The translations under genes and the position numbers were made by a program. This document shows, in pieces, positions 14,450 through 22,582 of a DNA stretch of 64,000 nucleotides. The first letter of the stretch is position 1; the number at the start of each line of letters is the position of its first letter. Source of the DNA: CAZFLM01 sp964519955 (GTDB taxonomy: Bacteria > Armatimonadota > Chthonomonadetes > Chthonomonadales > CAJBBX01); the NCBI GenBank assembly GCA_964519955.1, contig CAZFLM010000017.1, forward strand, positions 30,145 to 94,144, in the 5' to 3' direction. The notes below the pieces were generated by a model. The model saw only the letters and a program-made list of their open reading frames with translations, was not told where the DNA came from and searched no databases.

Positions 14450-16048
14450 CTATACGGCTGGCGCCACCGCAACGACATCAGCGCCGGCCTGGCCCTCGAA
14501 CTGCTCGAAGTTGGCCGTGAAGAGCTTGCCCAACTCGCGGGCCTTGGCGTCGTAGGCGGCCTGGTCCTTCCACGTGTTCTTCGGCCACAGCACTTCGGTG
14601 GGAACGCCCGGGCACTGCGTGGGCACCTCGATGCCGAAGACCGGATCGGTCTGGGTCGGCACGCTGTCCAGCTTGCCCTCGAGCGCGGCGGTGATGAGGG
14701 CGCGGGTGTGCTTGATGCTCATGCGAGCGCCCACGCCAACCGGGCCGCCGCTCCAGCCGGTGTTCACCAGCCAGGTGCGCACGTTGTTCTGGGCGACCTT
14801 CTCGCCGAGGAGCTTGGCGTAGACGGTCGGATGGCGCGGCAGGAACGGGGCGCCGAAGCACGTGCTGAACGTTGCGGAGGGCTCGGTGACGCCTGCCTCG
14901 GTGCCGGCGACCTTGGCGGTGTAGCCGGAGAGGTAGTGGTACATCGCCTGTGCGGGAGACAGTCTGGCGATGGGCGGGAGCACGCCGAACGCGTCGCAGG
15001 TGAGGAAGAAGATGTTCCGCGGGTGGTCGCCCACGCTCGGGATCACGGCATCGTCGATGAACGTCAGCGGGTAGGCGGCGCGGGTGTTCTCGGTGAGGCT
15101 GTCATCGTCGAAGTCGAGCAGGCGGGTCTTGAGGTCGAGCGCGACGTTCTCGAGGACGGAGCCCCAGCGGATGGCGTTCCAGATCTGCGGCTCGTTCTCC
15201 TTGGAGAGGCGGATGCACTTGGCGTAGCAGCCCCCCTCGAAGTTGAAGATGCCCTTGTCGCTCCAGCCGTGCTCGTCGTCGCCGATGAGGCGGCGGTTGG
15301 GATCGGCGGAGAGGGAGGTCTTGCCGGTGCCGCTGAGGCCGAAGAAGAGGGCGGTATCGCCGCTCGCGCCCATGTTGGCGGCACAGTGCATCGAGAGGAC
15401 ACCGCGCTCCGGCAGCAGGTAGTTCATGATCGTGAAGATCGACTTCTTCATCTCACCGGCGTACTCCGTGCCACCGATGAGGATGACGCGGGCGTCGAAG
15501 TTCACGATGATGAAGGCGTTGGAGCGCGTGCCGTCCAGCTCCGGGTCGGCGTTGAAGCCCGGGGCGGAGATGATGACGAACTCGGGAACATGGTCGCCGG
15601 TCTTGTGCCAGTCGGGGCGGACGAAGAGCTGCCTGGCGAACAGGTTGTGCCACGCGTACTGGTTGATGACGCGGATGGGGATGCGGTAGCCCTCTTCGGC
15701 GCCGGCGTAGCAGTCTTGAACGAAGAGCCGCTTATCCTGCAGATAGGCCAGGACGCGCCGGTAGAGCGCGTTGAACCGCTCCGGGGTGAACTCCTGGTTG
15801 ACGGGGCCCCACCAGATGTGGTCCTCGCTGGCCGGAGTTCGAACGACGAACTTGTCTTTGGGCGACCGCCCGGTGTGGATGCCGGTCCGGCTGACGAACG
15901 CGCCGCCGGCGGCGAGGAGTCCTTCCTGCTGGAACAGGGCCCGCTCGACGAGAGCGGAGGTACCGAGGTTCCAGTGGATCGCAAGGGCGCCCCTGATTCC
16001 GTGGTTCTCGAGCCCGAAGTGGCTCGGGTTAACGCCGAGGTTCTGCAT
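14450..16048 (-). CDS. pckA: Phosphoenolpyruvate carboxykinase (ATP)
   Basis: Catalyses oxaloacetate + ATP to phosphoenolpyruvate + CO2 + ADP, the first committed step of gluconeogenesis, in the cytoplasm (EC 4.1.1.49). The protein has 532 residues, the usual length. Diagnostic segments are GRSPKDKF (substrate loop), IGGTEYAGEMKKSIF, the kinase-1a P-loop GLSGTGKTSLSADPNR with the ATP-type signature LSADPNR, the metal-binding IGDDEHGW, and FEGGCYAK. The start at 16048 is preceded by GGGAGGAC. Downstream are two Sm-like proteins and a phosphoesterase, an unusual neighbourhood for pckA. A TAGAAT hexamer upstream near 16133 could be the -10 of its promoter, but no -35 matches. Confidence 0.97.
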   Translation of the reverse strand: MQNLGVNPSHFGLENHGIRGALAIHWNLGTSALVERALFQQEGLLAAGGAFVSRTGIHTGRSPKDKFVVRTPASEDHIWWGPVNQEFTPERFNALYRRVLAYLQDKRLFVQDCYAGAEEGYRIPIRVINQYAWHNLFARQLFVRPDWHKTGDHVPEFVIISAPGFNADPELDGTRSNAFIIVNFDARVILIGGTEYAGEMKKSIFTIMNYLLPERGVLSMHCAANMGASGDTALFFGLSGTGKTSLSADPNRRLIGDDEHGWSDKGIFNFEGGCYAKCIRLSKENEPQIWNAIRWGSVLENVALDLKTRLLDFDDDSLTENTRAAYPLTFIDDAVIPSVGDHPRNIFFLTCDAFGVLPPIARLSPAQAMYHYLSGYTAKVAGTEAGVTEPSATFSTCFGAPFLPRHPTVYAKLLGEKVAQNNVRTWLVNTGWSGGPVGVGARMSIKHTRALITAALEGKLDSVPTQTDPVFGIEVPTQCPGVPTEVLWPKNTWKDQAAYDAKARELGKLFTANFEQFEGQAGADVVAVAPAV

Positions 16049-16181
16049 GTGTGTCCTCCCAGGGCCGCCGGAGGGCCGTGATGCTGTCGCGCTGCCGGTG
16101 TGCGTGGCGGCTCTCGCGCGCCGGTCAGCCCTATTCTAGCACGCGAGGGGGCCGGCGGTCGTGTGGAGTGTGCCGCATGGT

Positions 16182-16223
16182 GGGGGCTGGGGACTTGGGA
16201 CTTGGGGCCGGGGGCTGGGGCGG
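16182..16223. repeat. Degenerate 7-bp tandem repeat (GGGGACT/TGGGACT)
   Basis: Six consecutive heptamers read GGGGGCT-GGGGACT-TGGGACT-TGGGGCC-GGGGGCT-GGGGCGG directly downstream of the beta-propeller gene. The 7-bp period is kept despite point differences. Confidence 0.7.
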
Positions 16224-16224
16224 C

Positions 16225-17238
16225 CTAGCGCGCGGCTACGGTGTAGAGCATCTCGTTCCAGACGAAGCTGAGGCGCTTGGCGCCGGGGAGCCACTGCAAC
16301 TCGAGTCGCAACTCGTCCGGGGGCGCGGAGACGGGCAGAGCGCCCAGCCTGCGGCGATGGCCGCCTCGCAGGTCGGTGACCCACAGCTCGGCGCGCACGC
16401 GGCCCTTGCTCGTGGCGGCCTCCACGGCCCAGGCCAGCCGCTTGCCGTCCGGCGAGATGGCGTAGGTGTAGTAGTTGCGACCGCCGGGTACATCGACGAG
16501 CGCGAGGCGCTTGGGAGACCTGCTGCCGCGGAGCGAGACGCTGAGGACCTCGACGACAGGCAGGCCGCCCTTGCTGCGCCATGTCCGGCGGAGGGCAATG
16601 GGGTCGTCCTCGGGCGATGCCCAGGCGAGATCGTCCAGCAGTTCGCCCCGCCCACCGATGGGCAACTGGCGCGCCACGTCGGGCTTCCGCACATCGTGGA
16701 GCACGAGGTGATGGACGCGCCCGTTCACGCGGAACGCCTCCAGCCAGTGGCGGCTGTCGGTCATCCAGAGCACGGAGCGGTAGCAGCCGTCATCGTCCTC
16801 CGGGTAGGCGTATCGCCTCCCGCCCTTCACCTCGACCAGCAGGCACTTGTCCCACCGGTATGACCAGGCGAACCACTTGCCATCGGGTGAGATGGCGCTG
16901 CTGTCCACACACTCCGGGTCGAGGGAGTCCAGCGCTTGCGTGGCTCGTGGGAGGCGCTGGTCCCGCCGCGTGCGCGTGTCCAGAAGGCAGGCCACGCGCG
17001 TCAGGCGCTGCTCGCAGCCCATTCTGTCAGGATCGTAGTGCCCCAGGAACGTGGCGTGGAAGACCTCGTGATCGGATACCCACTGGATGTCGACGCCGCA
17101 GTGGAAGCGGCAGCCCCACCAGTCCTTCGTGCTCGCGACGAACGTGGCGCGCTTGAGGAGGTCCTGGGGGGCGGCCCGGCCGCCGACGCACAGCAACGCC
17201 AACGCGACGACCAGCAGCGGCAGCTTGCGGGAATGCAC
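16225..17238 (-). CDS. Secreted TolB/WD40-like beta-propeller protein
   Basis: A 337-residue exported protein of unknown function. A GTG start at 17238, with GAGGAGACC upstream, gives a typical signal peptide (HSRKLPLLVVALALLCVGGR) cleaved near residue 22. The mature part has repeated PD40-type blades, for example AISPDGKWFAWSY and AISPDGKRLAWAVE, with intervening LWMTDSRHW and ELWVTDLRGG strands. Six Cys in the first half (WWGCRFHCG, MGCEQRLTRVACLL, PECVD) could form disulphides. The gene stands alone on the minus strand between pckA and trxA. A ligand-binding or scaffolding role is typical for such propellers. Confidence 0.75.
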   Translation of the reverse strand: MHSRKLPLLVVALALLCVGGRAAPQDLLKRATFVASTKDWWGCRFHCGVDIQWVSDHEVFHATFLGHYDPDRMGCEQRLTRVACLLDTRTRRDQRLPRATQALDSLDPECVDSSAISPDGKWFAWSYRWDKCLLVEVKGGRRYAYPEDDDGCYRSVLWMTDSRHWLEAFRVNGRVHHLVLHDVRKPDVARQLPIGGRGELLDDLAWASPEDDPIALRRTWRSKGGLPVVEVLSVSLRGSRSPKRLALVDVPGGRNYYTYAISPDGKRLAWAVEAATSKGRVRAELWVTDLRGGHRRRLGALPVSAPPDELRLELQWLPGAKRLSFVWNEMLYTVAAR

Positions 17239-17600
17239 CGAGGTCTCCTCGTGGCACCGTGATGATGGCGAGTTCCACGTGAGCGCGCAGGGTACCTGCC
17301 GGCCGGGGACGCAAACCGGCGCAGCGTTGTGCGCCTGCGCGAGCGGCGGACGGGCGGGCGGAGGGCCGGCGGTTGGAACCGCGCCTCGCGGACGGCACGA
17401 AGCCGAGCGCCCGGGTTGAAACGCGGGCCTGGACGCGGCGAAGTCCCGTGCCGCGACTGGAGAGGCACCCACCCCGGCCTCAAGCCACCCCTCCCGAATC
17501 GGGAAGGGAGCGTGGCGAAGGGCGTGCCGCCTGGGACGTCATATATGAGAAGGGCGCCCGCGTGGGGCGCCCTTCGTGGTGCGTGTGGACGGGGCTCGGC
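17239..17600. other. Intergenic region with terminator and palindromic repeat
   Basis: 362 bases. Besides the trxA terminator (17549-17575) it contains the palindrome TCCCGAATCGGGA near 17492-17504 inside a CCCC...AAGGGAG context, which looks like a dispersed palindromic repeat of another family. No gene is supported. Confidence 0.5.
17549..17575 (-). terminator. Terminator of thioredoxin
   Basis: A perfect 11-bp stem, GAAGGGCGCCC (17549-17559) and GGGCGCCCTTC (17565-17575), with a 5-base loop. It lies 25 bases after the trxA stop. On the transcribed strand it is followed by TCATATATGA, which is AU-rich but not a clean U-run. Confidence 0.75.
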
Positions 17601-17927
17601 TCAGCCGACGAGCTTCTGGAGCTTGGCGGCGATGGCGGCCTTGGGCTGGGCGCCGACAATGGTGTCGGCTACCTTGCCGTCCTTGAAGAAGATGAGCATC
17701 GGGATGGACATCACGTTGTAACGGGTCGCGATCTCGCGCTCCGCGTCGACATCCAACTTGTACACCTTGGCCTTGCCCGCGAACTCCTCGGCGACGGCAT
17801 CGACGTGCGGGGCGATCATCTTGCAGGGCCCGCACCAGGTGGCCCAGAAGTCCACGAGGACTGGGACGTCGCTCTTCAGCACTTCGTCGTCGAAGTTGGC
17901 GGTCGTGATCGCGGCTGCGTTGCTCAT
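17601..17927 (-). CDS. trxA: Thioredoxin
   Basis: A 108-residue thioredoxin, full length, with the classical active site DFWATWCGPCKM and the cis-Pro loop (VMSIPMLIFF) followed by KDGK and the GAQPKA segment. It reduces protein disulphides and serves as electron donor to reductive enzymes in the cytoplasm. The ATG at 17927 has CGGGAG upstream; an in-frame ATG 20 codons earlier lacks a ribosome-binding site. It is monocistronic, ending in the hairpin at 17549-17575. No thioredoxin reductase is in the window. Confidence 0.96.
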   Translation of the reverse strand: MSNAAAITTANFDDEVLKSDVPVLVDFWATWCGPCKMIAPHVDAVAEEFAGKAKVYKLDVDAEREIATRYNVMSIPMLIFFKDGKVADTIVGAQPKAAIAAKLQKLVG

Positions 17928-18237
17928 GTTGGGGCTCCCGGGAGAATGGAATGGTCGAGCCTGGCGCCTGGGGACGGGCTGCAGCATGGCCGCTTCCCCC
18001 TCGTTGGTCCGTCGCCGAATGGGCCTGTGGCTGGCGCACGGGCCACGCGAAGCGCTACAGGTCGTGGTAGCAGTTCTGTCCCGTAGTATACATCACGTCC
18101 GCTCGGCGCGGCGAGTTCCAGGTCGTCCGCTTTGCCCCGACCGGCCATATCGGCAAGGTGTTCGGCGGCGCTCGGTCGAAGAGTAGAGGGAGTGCCCGAC
18201 CGTCCAGCACCTCCTTCGCGAAGGAACTGGCCCGACC
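17928..18237. other. Divergent intergenic region
   Basis: 310 bases between trxA (minus) and the secreted TIM-barrel protein (plus). An AGTATACAT sequence near 18085-18093 offers a -10-like hexamer on either strand, but no matching -35 is found. No gene or repeat is seen. Confidence 0.35.
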
Positions 18238-20679
18238 ATGCGCGCAATCGCTAGCCTGACCTGCCTTGCCGCCCTCTGCGCCCTCGCCGCGGCCGCGCGC
18301 CCCCAGGCGGCGCCTGCCCGCGCCAGGCAGATCGAGATGCGCGGCACGGTCTCACAGCTCCCCTTCTGGCTCGGCACGACGATGTATGGCAACCAGTGGA
18401 AGGTCGATGTCGAGGGCTCCAACTGGTGGTACGACAAGGGGCACTGGAACCGCCACTTCGACGAACTCGTGCGGTTGAAGCTGAACGCCCTGTTCCTGCT
18501 GCACCCGGACCCCTACCCCGCGTTCGTGGATGTGCCCGGCTACCCGGAGGCGCGCTACCTCTCGCCCGAGGAGTTGGCCCGGTCGCGCGAGATGCTCCGG
18601 TGGATACTGGCGGAGGCGAAGCAACACGGCGTGCGCATCTACCTGCTGACCTGGAACGTGAACCTGCCGCCGGGCTTGCAGAAGGCGCACAACCTGCCGG
18701 AGTCGGGCGCCGACACCCCGCTGACGCGCGCCTTCACCCGCGCGGCCGTCGCCGCCACGTTCCGCGACTTCCCGGGCCTCGCCGGCATCGCGACGATGGC
18801 CGCCGAGACGCCGCCGGGCTGCGTCGACTTCGTGGTCGAGGGCATCTGCGCGGGACTGCGCGACAGCGGCCGCAACCCGGAGTTGATCTTCTGGAGCTGG
18901 TGCAGCTATCCCGAGGACTCGCGCCGCATCCTGTCCGCCTACCCGAACACGCGCCTGCTGCACTACCTGCAGTACGAGCAGTACTTCAAGCCCATGGCGG
19001 ACCCGCGCATCGGCCGGTTCAGCAAGGCGTGCGGGAACGCGCCGATGGTGGCGCTGGGCGGGCCGAAGTCGTGCCACGGCTACCTATACTGGTGCGACCC
19101 GGAGTGGGCCCGCCTGACCGTGCGCAGTCTGCGCGAGCAGAACGGCACCGGGTTCATCATCGAGAGCTATCACGCCGACCCGGAGATCGGGCGCGAGGCG
19201 CTGGCCTACTATGCGGCGAACCCCGACGAGCCGTACAGCCCCGCCAGATGGGAGAAGCGCTTCGGCGAGGTGTACGGCCGCCCGGACCTGGGCAAGCCGC
19301 TGCTCGCCGCCGCCCAGGCCGCCAGCCGCATCCTCCCCCGCTTCGTCACGCTCGTCCACAGCCAGACCGACCACTACGCGCCACAGCTCGGGCTGCCGTT
19401 GGTCTACTACACGGACATGCCCACCCTCTCCAGCTACGTGTTCGAGAACGTGCAGACGCTCGACCCGAACGGGTACCTGCGCCCGAACCTGGGCCTCTGC
19501 TGGCCGAACCCCGACTGGGGCGAGAAGGTAGTGGGGGTAAGGGAGTACGCCCGGAGCCTGGCGGGCAGGGACGCCCGCCCCACCACGGCGCTCCACCGCC
19601 CCACCACGACAGGCCCTGGGCCGTCATCCCGCCAGGGATCTGATTTGGCCGGCCGCCGCGCATCCTCCCCGGCGGGCAGGGACGCCCGCCCCACTACGCC
19701 GGCGGACATCGCGGGGCAGATCGAGGCGCTGGCGAGCACCTGCCGCGCGAACGTGAGGACTGCCCGGGCAGCCCTGAAGCCGTCGGACAGCGAGCGCCTG
19801 CGCAGCCTGCTGGATCTGCTCGACCTGAGCGCGGCGCTGGGCGATCACTACGCGGCGAAGGTGCGGGCCGCGATCGACTGGGAGCGCTGGCGCGCCGGCA
19901 ATGAGGCGAGCGGAGCCGCCTGCGTGAAACACCTGAGCGCCTCGGTCGACGCGTGGGAGCAGGTGGTGGCCGTGGCGAACCGCATCTACCCGGGCAACGT
20001 CGGCTACTGGCGCTCGGAGATGGCCTCGGCGCCGCCGTGGACCCAGAACCAGATCTGGGAGTCGTACGCCATGGTCCAGGGCCACTGGCGCGACAACCTG
20101 GAGCCCTTCCGCCAGGAACTGGCCCTGGTTCGCGAGGAGATCGCGCGCGGGCCCCGCAGCGCATCGCTGCCGCTCTGGGAGGCCCTGCGCGCCGTTCCCG
20201 CCAGCCGCCTGACGCCCGTGTTCGCCGACGGCTTCGACGAGGCAGGCACCGCCCGCCGGGCCTGGGACCCGGGCGCCACCCGAACCGCGGAGGCGTCCGA
20301 GGTACTGGCCGGAGCGGGCGCCGCCCTGCTCGACTCCCGCGGCCTACCGGGCGAGTGGCACATGATGCTGCGCTCCGACCGCGCCGCCCTGCGCCTGGCG
20401 CCCGGCAAGCGCTACCAGGTGACGTTCCGCTACCGCGTGGTCGACCCCGGCAAGGAGTACGCCAGCCCGTTCGCGGTGGCAGCCCGTTCCGACAAGGGCG
20501 GCGTCCCGGCGGACATCGGCTCCGGCCGCACGTGGGGGGCCGCGAAGGGCGCCGCCGGCACGCGCACCGTGCTCCTGGAGCCGCGGTCCTACGACGACTA
20601 CTACCTCTTCTTCAGCATCCACGGCGCGGCGGCGGTGGTGATCGATGACCTGCGGGTGGCGGAGGTGGGGGCGAGGTGA
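18238..20679 (+). CDS. Secreted TIM-barrel glycosidase-like protein with internal repeat insertion
   Basis: An 813-residue exported protein. A short signal peptide (LTCLAALCALAAAARPQA) is followed by a region resembling glycoside hydrolase barrels of uncertain family: strands such as LNALFLLHPDP, VRIYLLTWNVNLPPG, GIATMAAETPPG, LIFWSWCSYPED and TGFIIESYHADPEI. Glu residues in MAAETPP and IIESYHA are possible catalytic acids. A helical region follows, then from about residue 660 a jelly-roll-like domain (FADGFDEAGTARRAWDPG). About 48 codons (residues 441-488) are not normal protein sequence: they translate hairpin-repeat DNA (GRDARPTTALHRPTTT, then GRDARPTTP). The frame stays open, but the loop may be a recent intrusion. 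The ribosome-binding site is weak. Confidence 0.75.
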   Translation: MRAIASLTCLAALCALAAAARPQAAPARARQIEMRGTVSQLPFWLGTTMYGNQWKVDVEGSNWWYDKGHWNRHFDELVRLKLNALFLLHPDPYPAFVDVPGYPEARYLSPEELARSREMLRWILAEAKQHGVRIYLLTWNVNLPPGLQKAHNLPESGADTPLTRAFTRAAVAATFRDFPGLAGIATMAAETPPGCVDFVVEGICAGLRDSGRNPELIFWSWCSYPEDSRRILSAYPNTRLLHYLQYEQYFKPMADPRIGRFSKACGNAPMVALGGPKSCHGYLYWCDPEWARLTVRSLREQNGTGFIIESYHADPEIGREALAYYAANPDEPYSPARWEKRFGEVYGRPDLGKPLLAAAQAASRILPRFVTLVHSQTDHYAPQLGLPLVYYTDMPTLSSYVFENVQTLDPNGYLRPNLGLCWPNPDWGEKVVGVREYARSLAGRDARPTTALHRPTTTGPGPSSRQGSDLAGRRASSPAGRDARPTTPADIAGQIEALASTCRANVRTARAALKPSDSERLRSLLDLLDLSAALGDHYAAKVRAAIDWERWRAGNEASGAACVKHLSASVDAWEQVVAVANRIYPGNVGYWRSEMASAPPWTQNQIWESYAMVQGHWRDNLEPFRQELALVREEIARGPRSASLPLWEALRAVPASRLTPVFADGFDEAGTARRAWDPGATRTAEASEVLAGAGAALLDSRGLPGEWHMMLRSDRAALRLAPGKRYQVTFRYRVVDPGKEYASPFAVAARSDKGGVPADIGSGRTWGAAKGAAGTRTVLLEPRSYDDYYLFFSIHGAAAVVIDDLRVAEVGAR
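19558..19702. repeat. Composite dispersed-repeat insertion inside a coding sequence
   Basis: Two copies of the hairpin repeat (19558-19600 and 19669-19702) with core GGCGGGC-AGGGAC-GCCCGCC flank a remnant of a second dispersed family, GTCATCCCGCCAGGGATCTG (19623-19642). The full-length form of the latter is seen in inverse orientation at 30644-30675. The total length keeps the reading frame. Confidence 0.8.
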
Positions 20680-20758
20680 AAGTGGAAAGTGGCAAGGTGA
20701 AAGTGGGGCGGCGGTTGAGAGGGCCGGCGCCAACGGCGTCGAACGTCGAATGTCGAAC
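20676..20758. repeat. Two 7-bp tandem repeat patches
   Basis: GTGAAAG-TGGAAAG-TGGCAAG-GTGAAAG-TGG (20676-20706) overlaps the stop codon of the TIM-barrel gene, and GTCGAAC-GTCGAAT-GTCGAAC lies at 20738-20758. Both have a strict 7-bp period. The rest of this 281-base intergenic stretch shows no gene or clear promoter. Confidence 0.75.
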
Positions 20759-20960
20759 GATGGCGGCCTCGCCAGCCGAACGTACGAATGCCGCAATCCC
20801 GACGCGCAGATGTAGGGGCAGAGCATTCGCGTTGCCATCTTTCGCCCCGCGGGCGCGTTGGTCGCGAATGCGGTGCCCTGCCGTTCGGTTCACCGGCGCC
20901 GTGGCGTGGCCACGCCCTGCCGTCAACCACTCGTCCAACCACGCATAGGACCCCAAACCC

Positions 20961-22205
20961 ATGAAGATCACCGATGTCCGCGTCATCGTGACGTGTCCGA
21001 CGCGCAACTACGTGTTCGTGAAGATCGTGACGGACGAGCCCGGGCTGTATGGCGTGGGGGACGCGACGCTGAACGGGCGCGAGCTGGCGGTGGCGGCCGC
21101 GCTGAAGGAGCATGTGGCGCCGCTGCTGATCGGGCGCGACCCGGACCGCATCGAGGACATCTGGCAGTACCTCTACCGGGGCCCCTACTGGCGCGGCGGG
21201 CCGGTGCAGATGACGGCGCTGGCGGGCATCGACCTGGCGCTGTGGGACATCAAGGGGAAGCGCGCGGGGCTGCCGCTCTACTCACTGCTGGGCGGGAAGA
21301 CGCGCGACGGCGCCCTCGCCTACAGCCACGCCGGCGGCGGCAGCTTCGCCGAGGTGCACGAGAGCGCCTGCCGCATCGTGGAGCGCGGGTTCAAGGCGGT
21401 GCGCATCCAGTGCGCGGTGCCCAATGCGGTCGGCACGTACGGCGTCGGCGGCGCGGCGGAGGCGGCCTCAGCGAACTGGGGCGCGGCGGATGGCGGCGAG
21501 ATCGGCGACGGCGGGCCGATGCCGTCGGTCGAGACGAACTGGGAGCCGGCGAACTACCTGCGCGTGGTGCCGCCTATGTTCGAGTACGTGCGCGAGCGGA
21601 TGCCGGAGGTCGAGCTGCTGCACGACGTGCACGAGCGCCTCTCCCCCATCCAGGCCGCGCGCCTCGCGAGGGAGCTGGAGCCGTACCACCTGCTGTTCCT
21701 GGAGGACCCGCTGCGCCCGGAGCACAAGGAGAGCTTCCGGCTCGTGCGCCAGGCCAGCAGCACGCCGATCGCGATGGGCGAGCTGTTCCACTCGAAGTAC
21801 GACTGCCTGCCGCTCATCACGGAGCAGCTCATCGACTACATCCGGTGCGACCTGGGGCACATCGGCGGGCTGACGGAGGCGCGGAAGATCGCAGCCATCG
21901 CCGAGCCGTTCCAGGTGCTGACCGCGTGGCACGGCCCGGGCGACATCGGCCCCGCGACGCACGCCGCCAACGTGCACCTGGACTGCGCCATCCCCAACTT
22001 CGGCATCCAGGAGATGGTCTTCTTCCCGCCCGAGGTCCACGAGGTGATGCCCGGCGCGCCCGAGTTCCGCGGCGGCTACCTGATCCCCTCCGAGAAGCCG
22101 GGCCTGGGCGTCGACCTGGACGAGGCGGCCGCCGCGAAGTACCCGTACCAGCGCAGCTACCTGCCGACGGTCCGCCGCGCCGACGGGAGCGTGCACGACT
22201 GGTAG
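20961..22205 (+). CDS. Enolase-superfamily dehydratase, ManD/RspA-like
   Basis: A 414-residue sugar-acid dehydratase. The N-terminal capping domain (MKITDVRVIVTCPTRNYVFV, GDATLNGRELAVA, LIGRDPDRIEDIWQYLYRG) is very close to the D-mannonate dehydratase/RspA group as I know it. Barrel motifs give the Mg site Asp222, Glu248 and Glu274 (HDVHER, LFLEDP, MGELF), plus His224 in the D-x-H pair and His324 (AWHGPGDIGP), as in ManD. The likely reaction is dehydration of D-mannonate, or D-gluconate in low-activity members, to a 2-keto-3-deoxy acid feeding hexuronate catabolism. This fits the pectinase-like neighbour at 24055, although no kdgK/kdgA or uxu genes are seen. Some RspA proteins are barely active, so activity is uncertain. 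Confidence 0.88.
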   Translation: MKITDVRVIVTCPTRNYVFVKIVTDEPGLYGVGDATLNGRELAVAAALKEHVAPLLIGRDPDRIEDIWQYLYRGPYWRGGPVQMTALAGIDLALWDIKGKRAGLPLYSLLGGKTRDGALAYSHAGGGSFAEVHESACRIVERGFKAVRIQCAVPNAVGTYGVGGAAEAASANWGAADGGEIGDGGPMPSVETNWEPANYLRVVPPMFEYVRERMPEVELLHDVHERLSPIQAARLARELEPYHLLFLEDPLRPEHKESFRLVRQASSTPIAMGELFHSKYDCLPLITEQLIDYIRCDLGHIGGLTEARKIAAIAEPFQVLTAWHGPGDIGPATHAANVHLDCAIPNFGIQEMVFFPPEVHEVMPGAPEFRGGYLIPSEKPGLGVDLDEAAAAKYPYQRSYLPTVRRADGSVHDW

Positions 22206-22211
22206 TGGACC

Positions 22212-22232
22212 TGTACGGCACGCTCCCGTACA
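22212..22232 (+). promoter_or_regulatory. Putative operator of the DUF1778/GNAT module
   Basis: A perfect 7-bp inverted repeat TGTACGG-N7-CCGTACA (22212-18/22226-32) lies just upstream of a TACAAT -10-like hexamer (22239-22244) and the antitoxin ATG (22264). A third GTAC occurs at 22238. Ribbon-helix-helix antitoxins normally autorepress at such palindromes; binding here is inferred. Confidence 0.5.
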
Positions 22233-22263
22233 ACGTGGTACAATACAGGCGGAGGACGCTAGG

Positions 22264-22572
22264 ATGGCAGTGAAACAGAAAGGCGGGGCCCGCATGGACT
22301 TCCGCTTGAGCGACGCGAACAAGGAGTTAATAGAGCAGGCCGCGGCCTTGTCCGGTCAGAATCTGAGCGACTTCGCGACTTCCACGCTCGTGCGGCATGC
22401 TGCCGACATTGTAGAGCGCCACCGAGTCATCCGCATGTCGCAGGAGCGCTACGACGAGTTCGTGCGCTTCCTGGATGAGCCGGCGCGGCCAATCCCCGCG
22501 GTTACCGAAGTCCTCGCAGAGCGACAACGCCGCAAGCAACGGCACTCCAGAGCGCTTGAGCAGGCGCCCTAG
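22264..22572 (+). CDS. DUF1778 (TacA-like) antitoxin
   Basis: A 102-residue ribbon-helix-helix antitoxin. RMDFRLSDANKELIEQAAAL is the DUF1778 DNA-binding start (one strand and first helix), NLSDFATSTLV the second helix, and the C-terminal half (MSQERYDEFVRFLDEPARPI) is the toxin-neutralising segment that normally blocks a GNAT toxin. It is followed 10 bases later by that toxin. GGCGGAGG precedes the ATG. As in TacA, it should both bind the toxin and repress the operon through the palindrome upstream. It is slightly longer than usual at the Arg/Lys-rich end. Confidence 0.9.
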   Translation: MAVKQKGGARMDFRLSDANKELIEQAAALSGQNLSDFATSTLVRHAADIVERHRVIRMSQERYDEFVRFLDEPARPIPAVTEVLAERQRRKQRHSRALEQAP

Positions 22573-22582
22573 GCATCCACCG

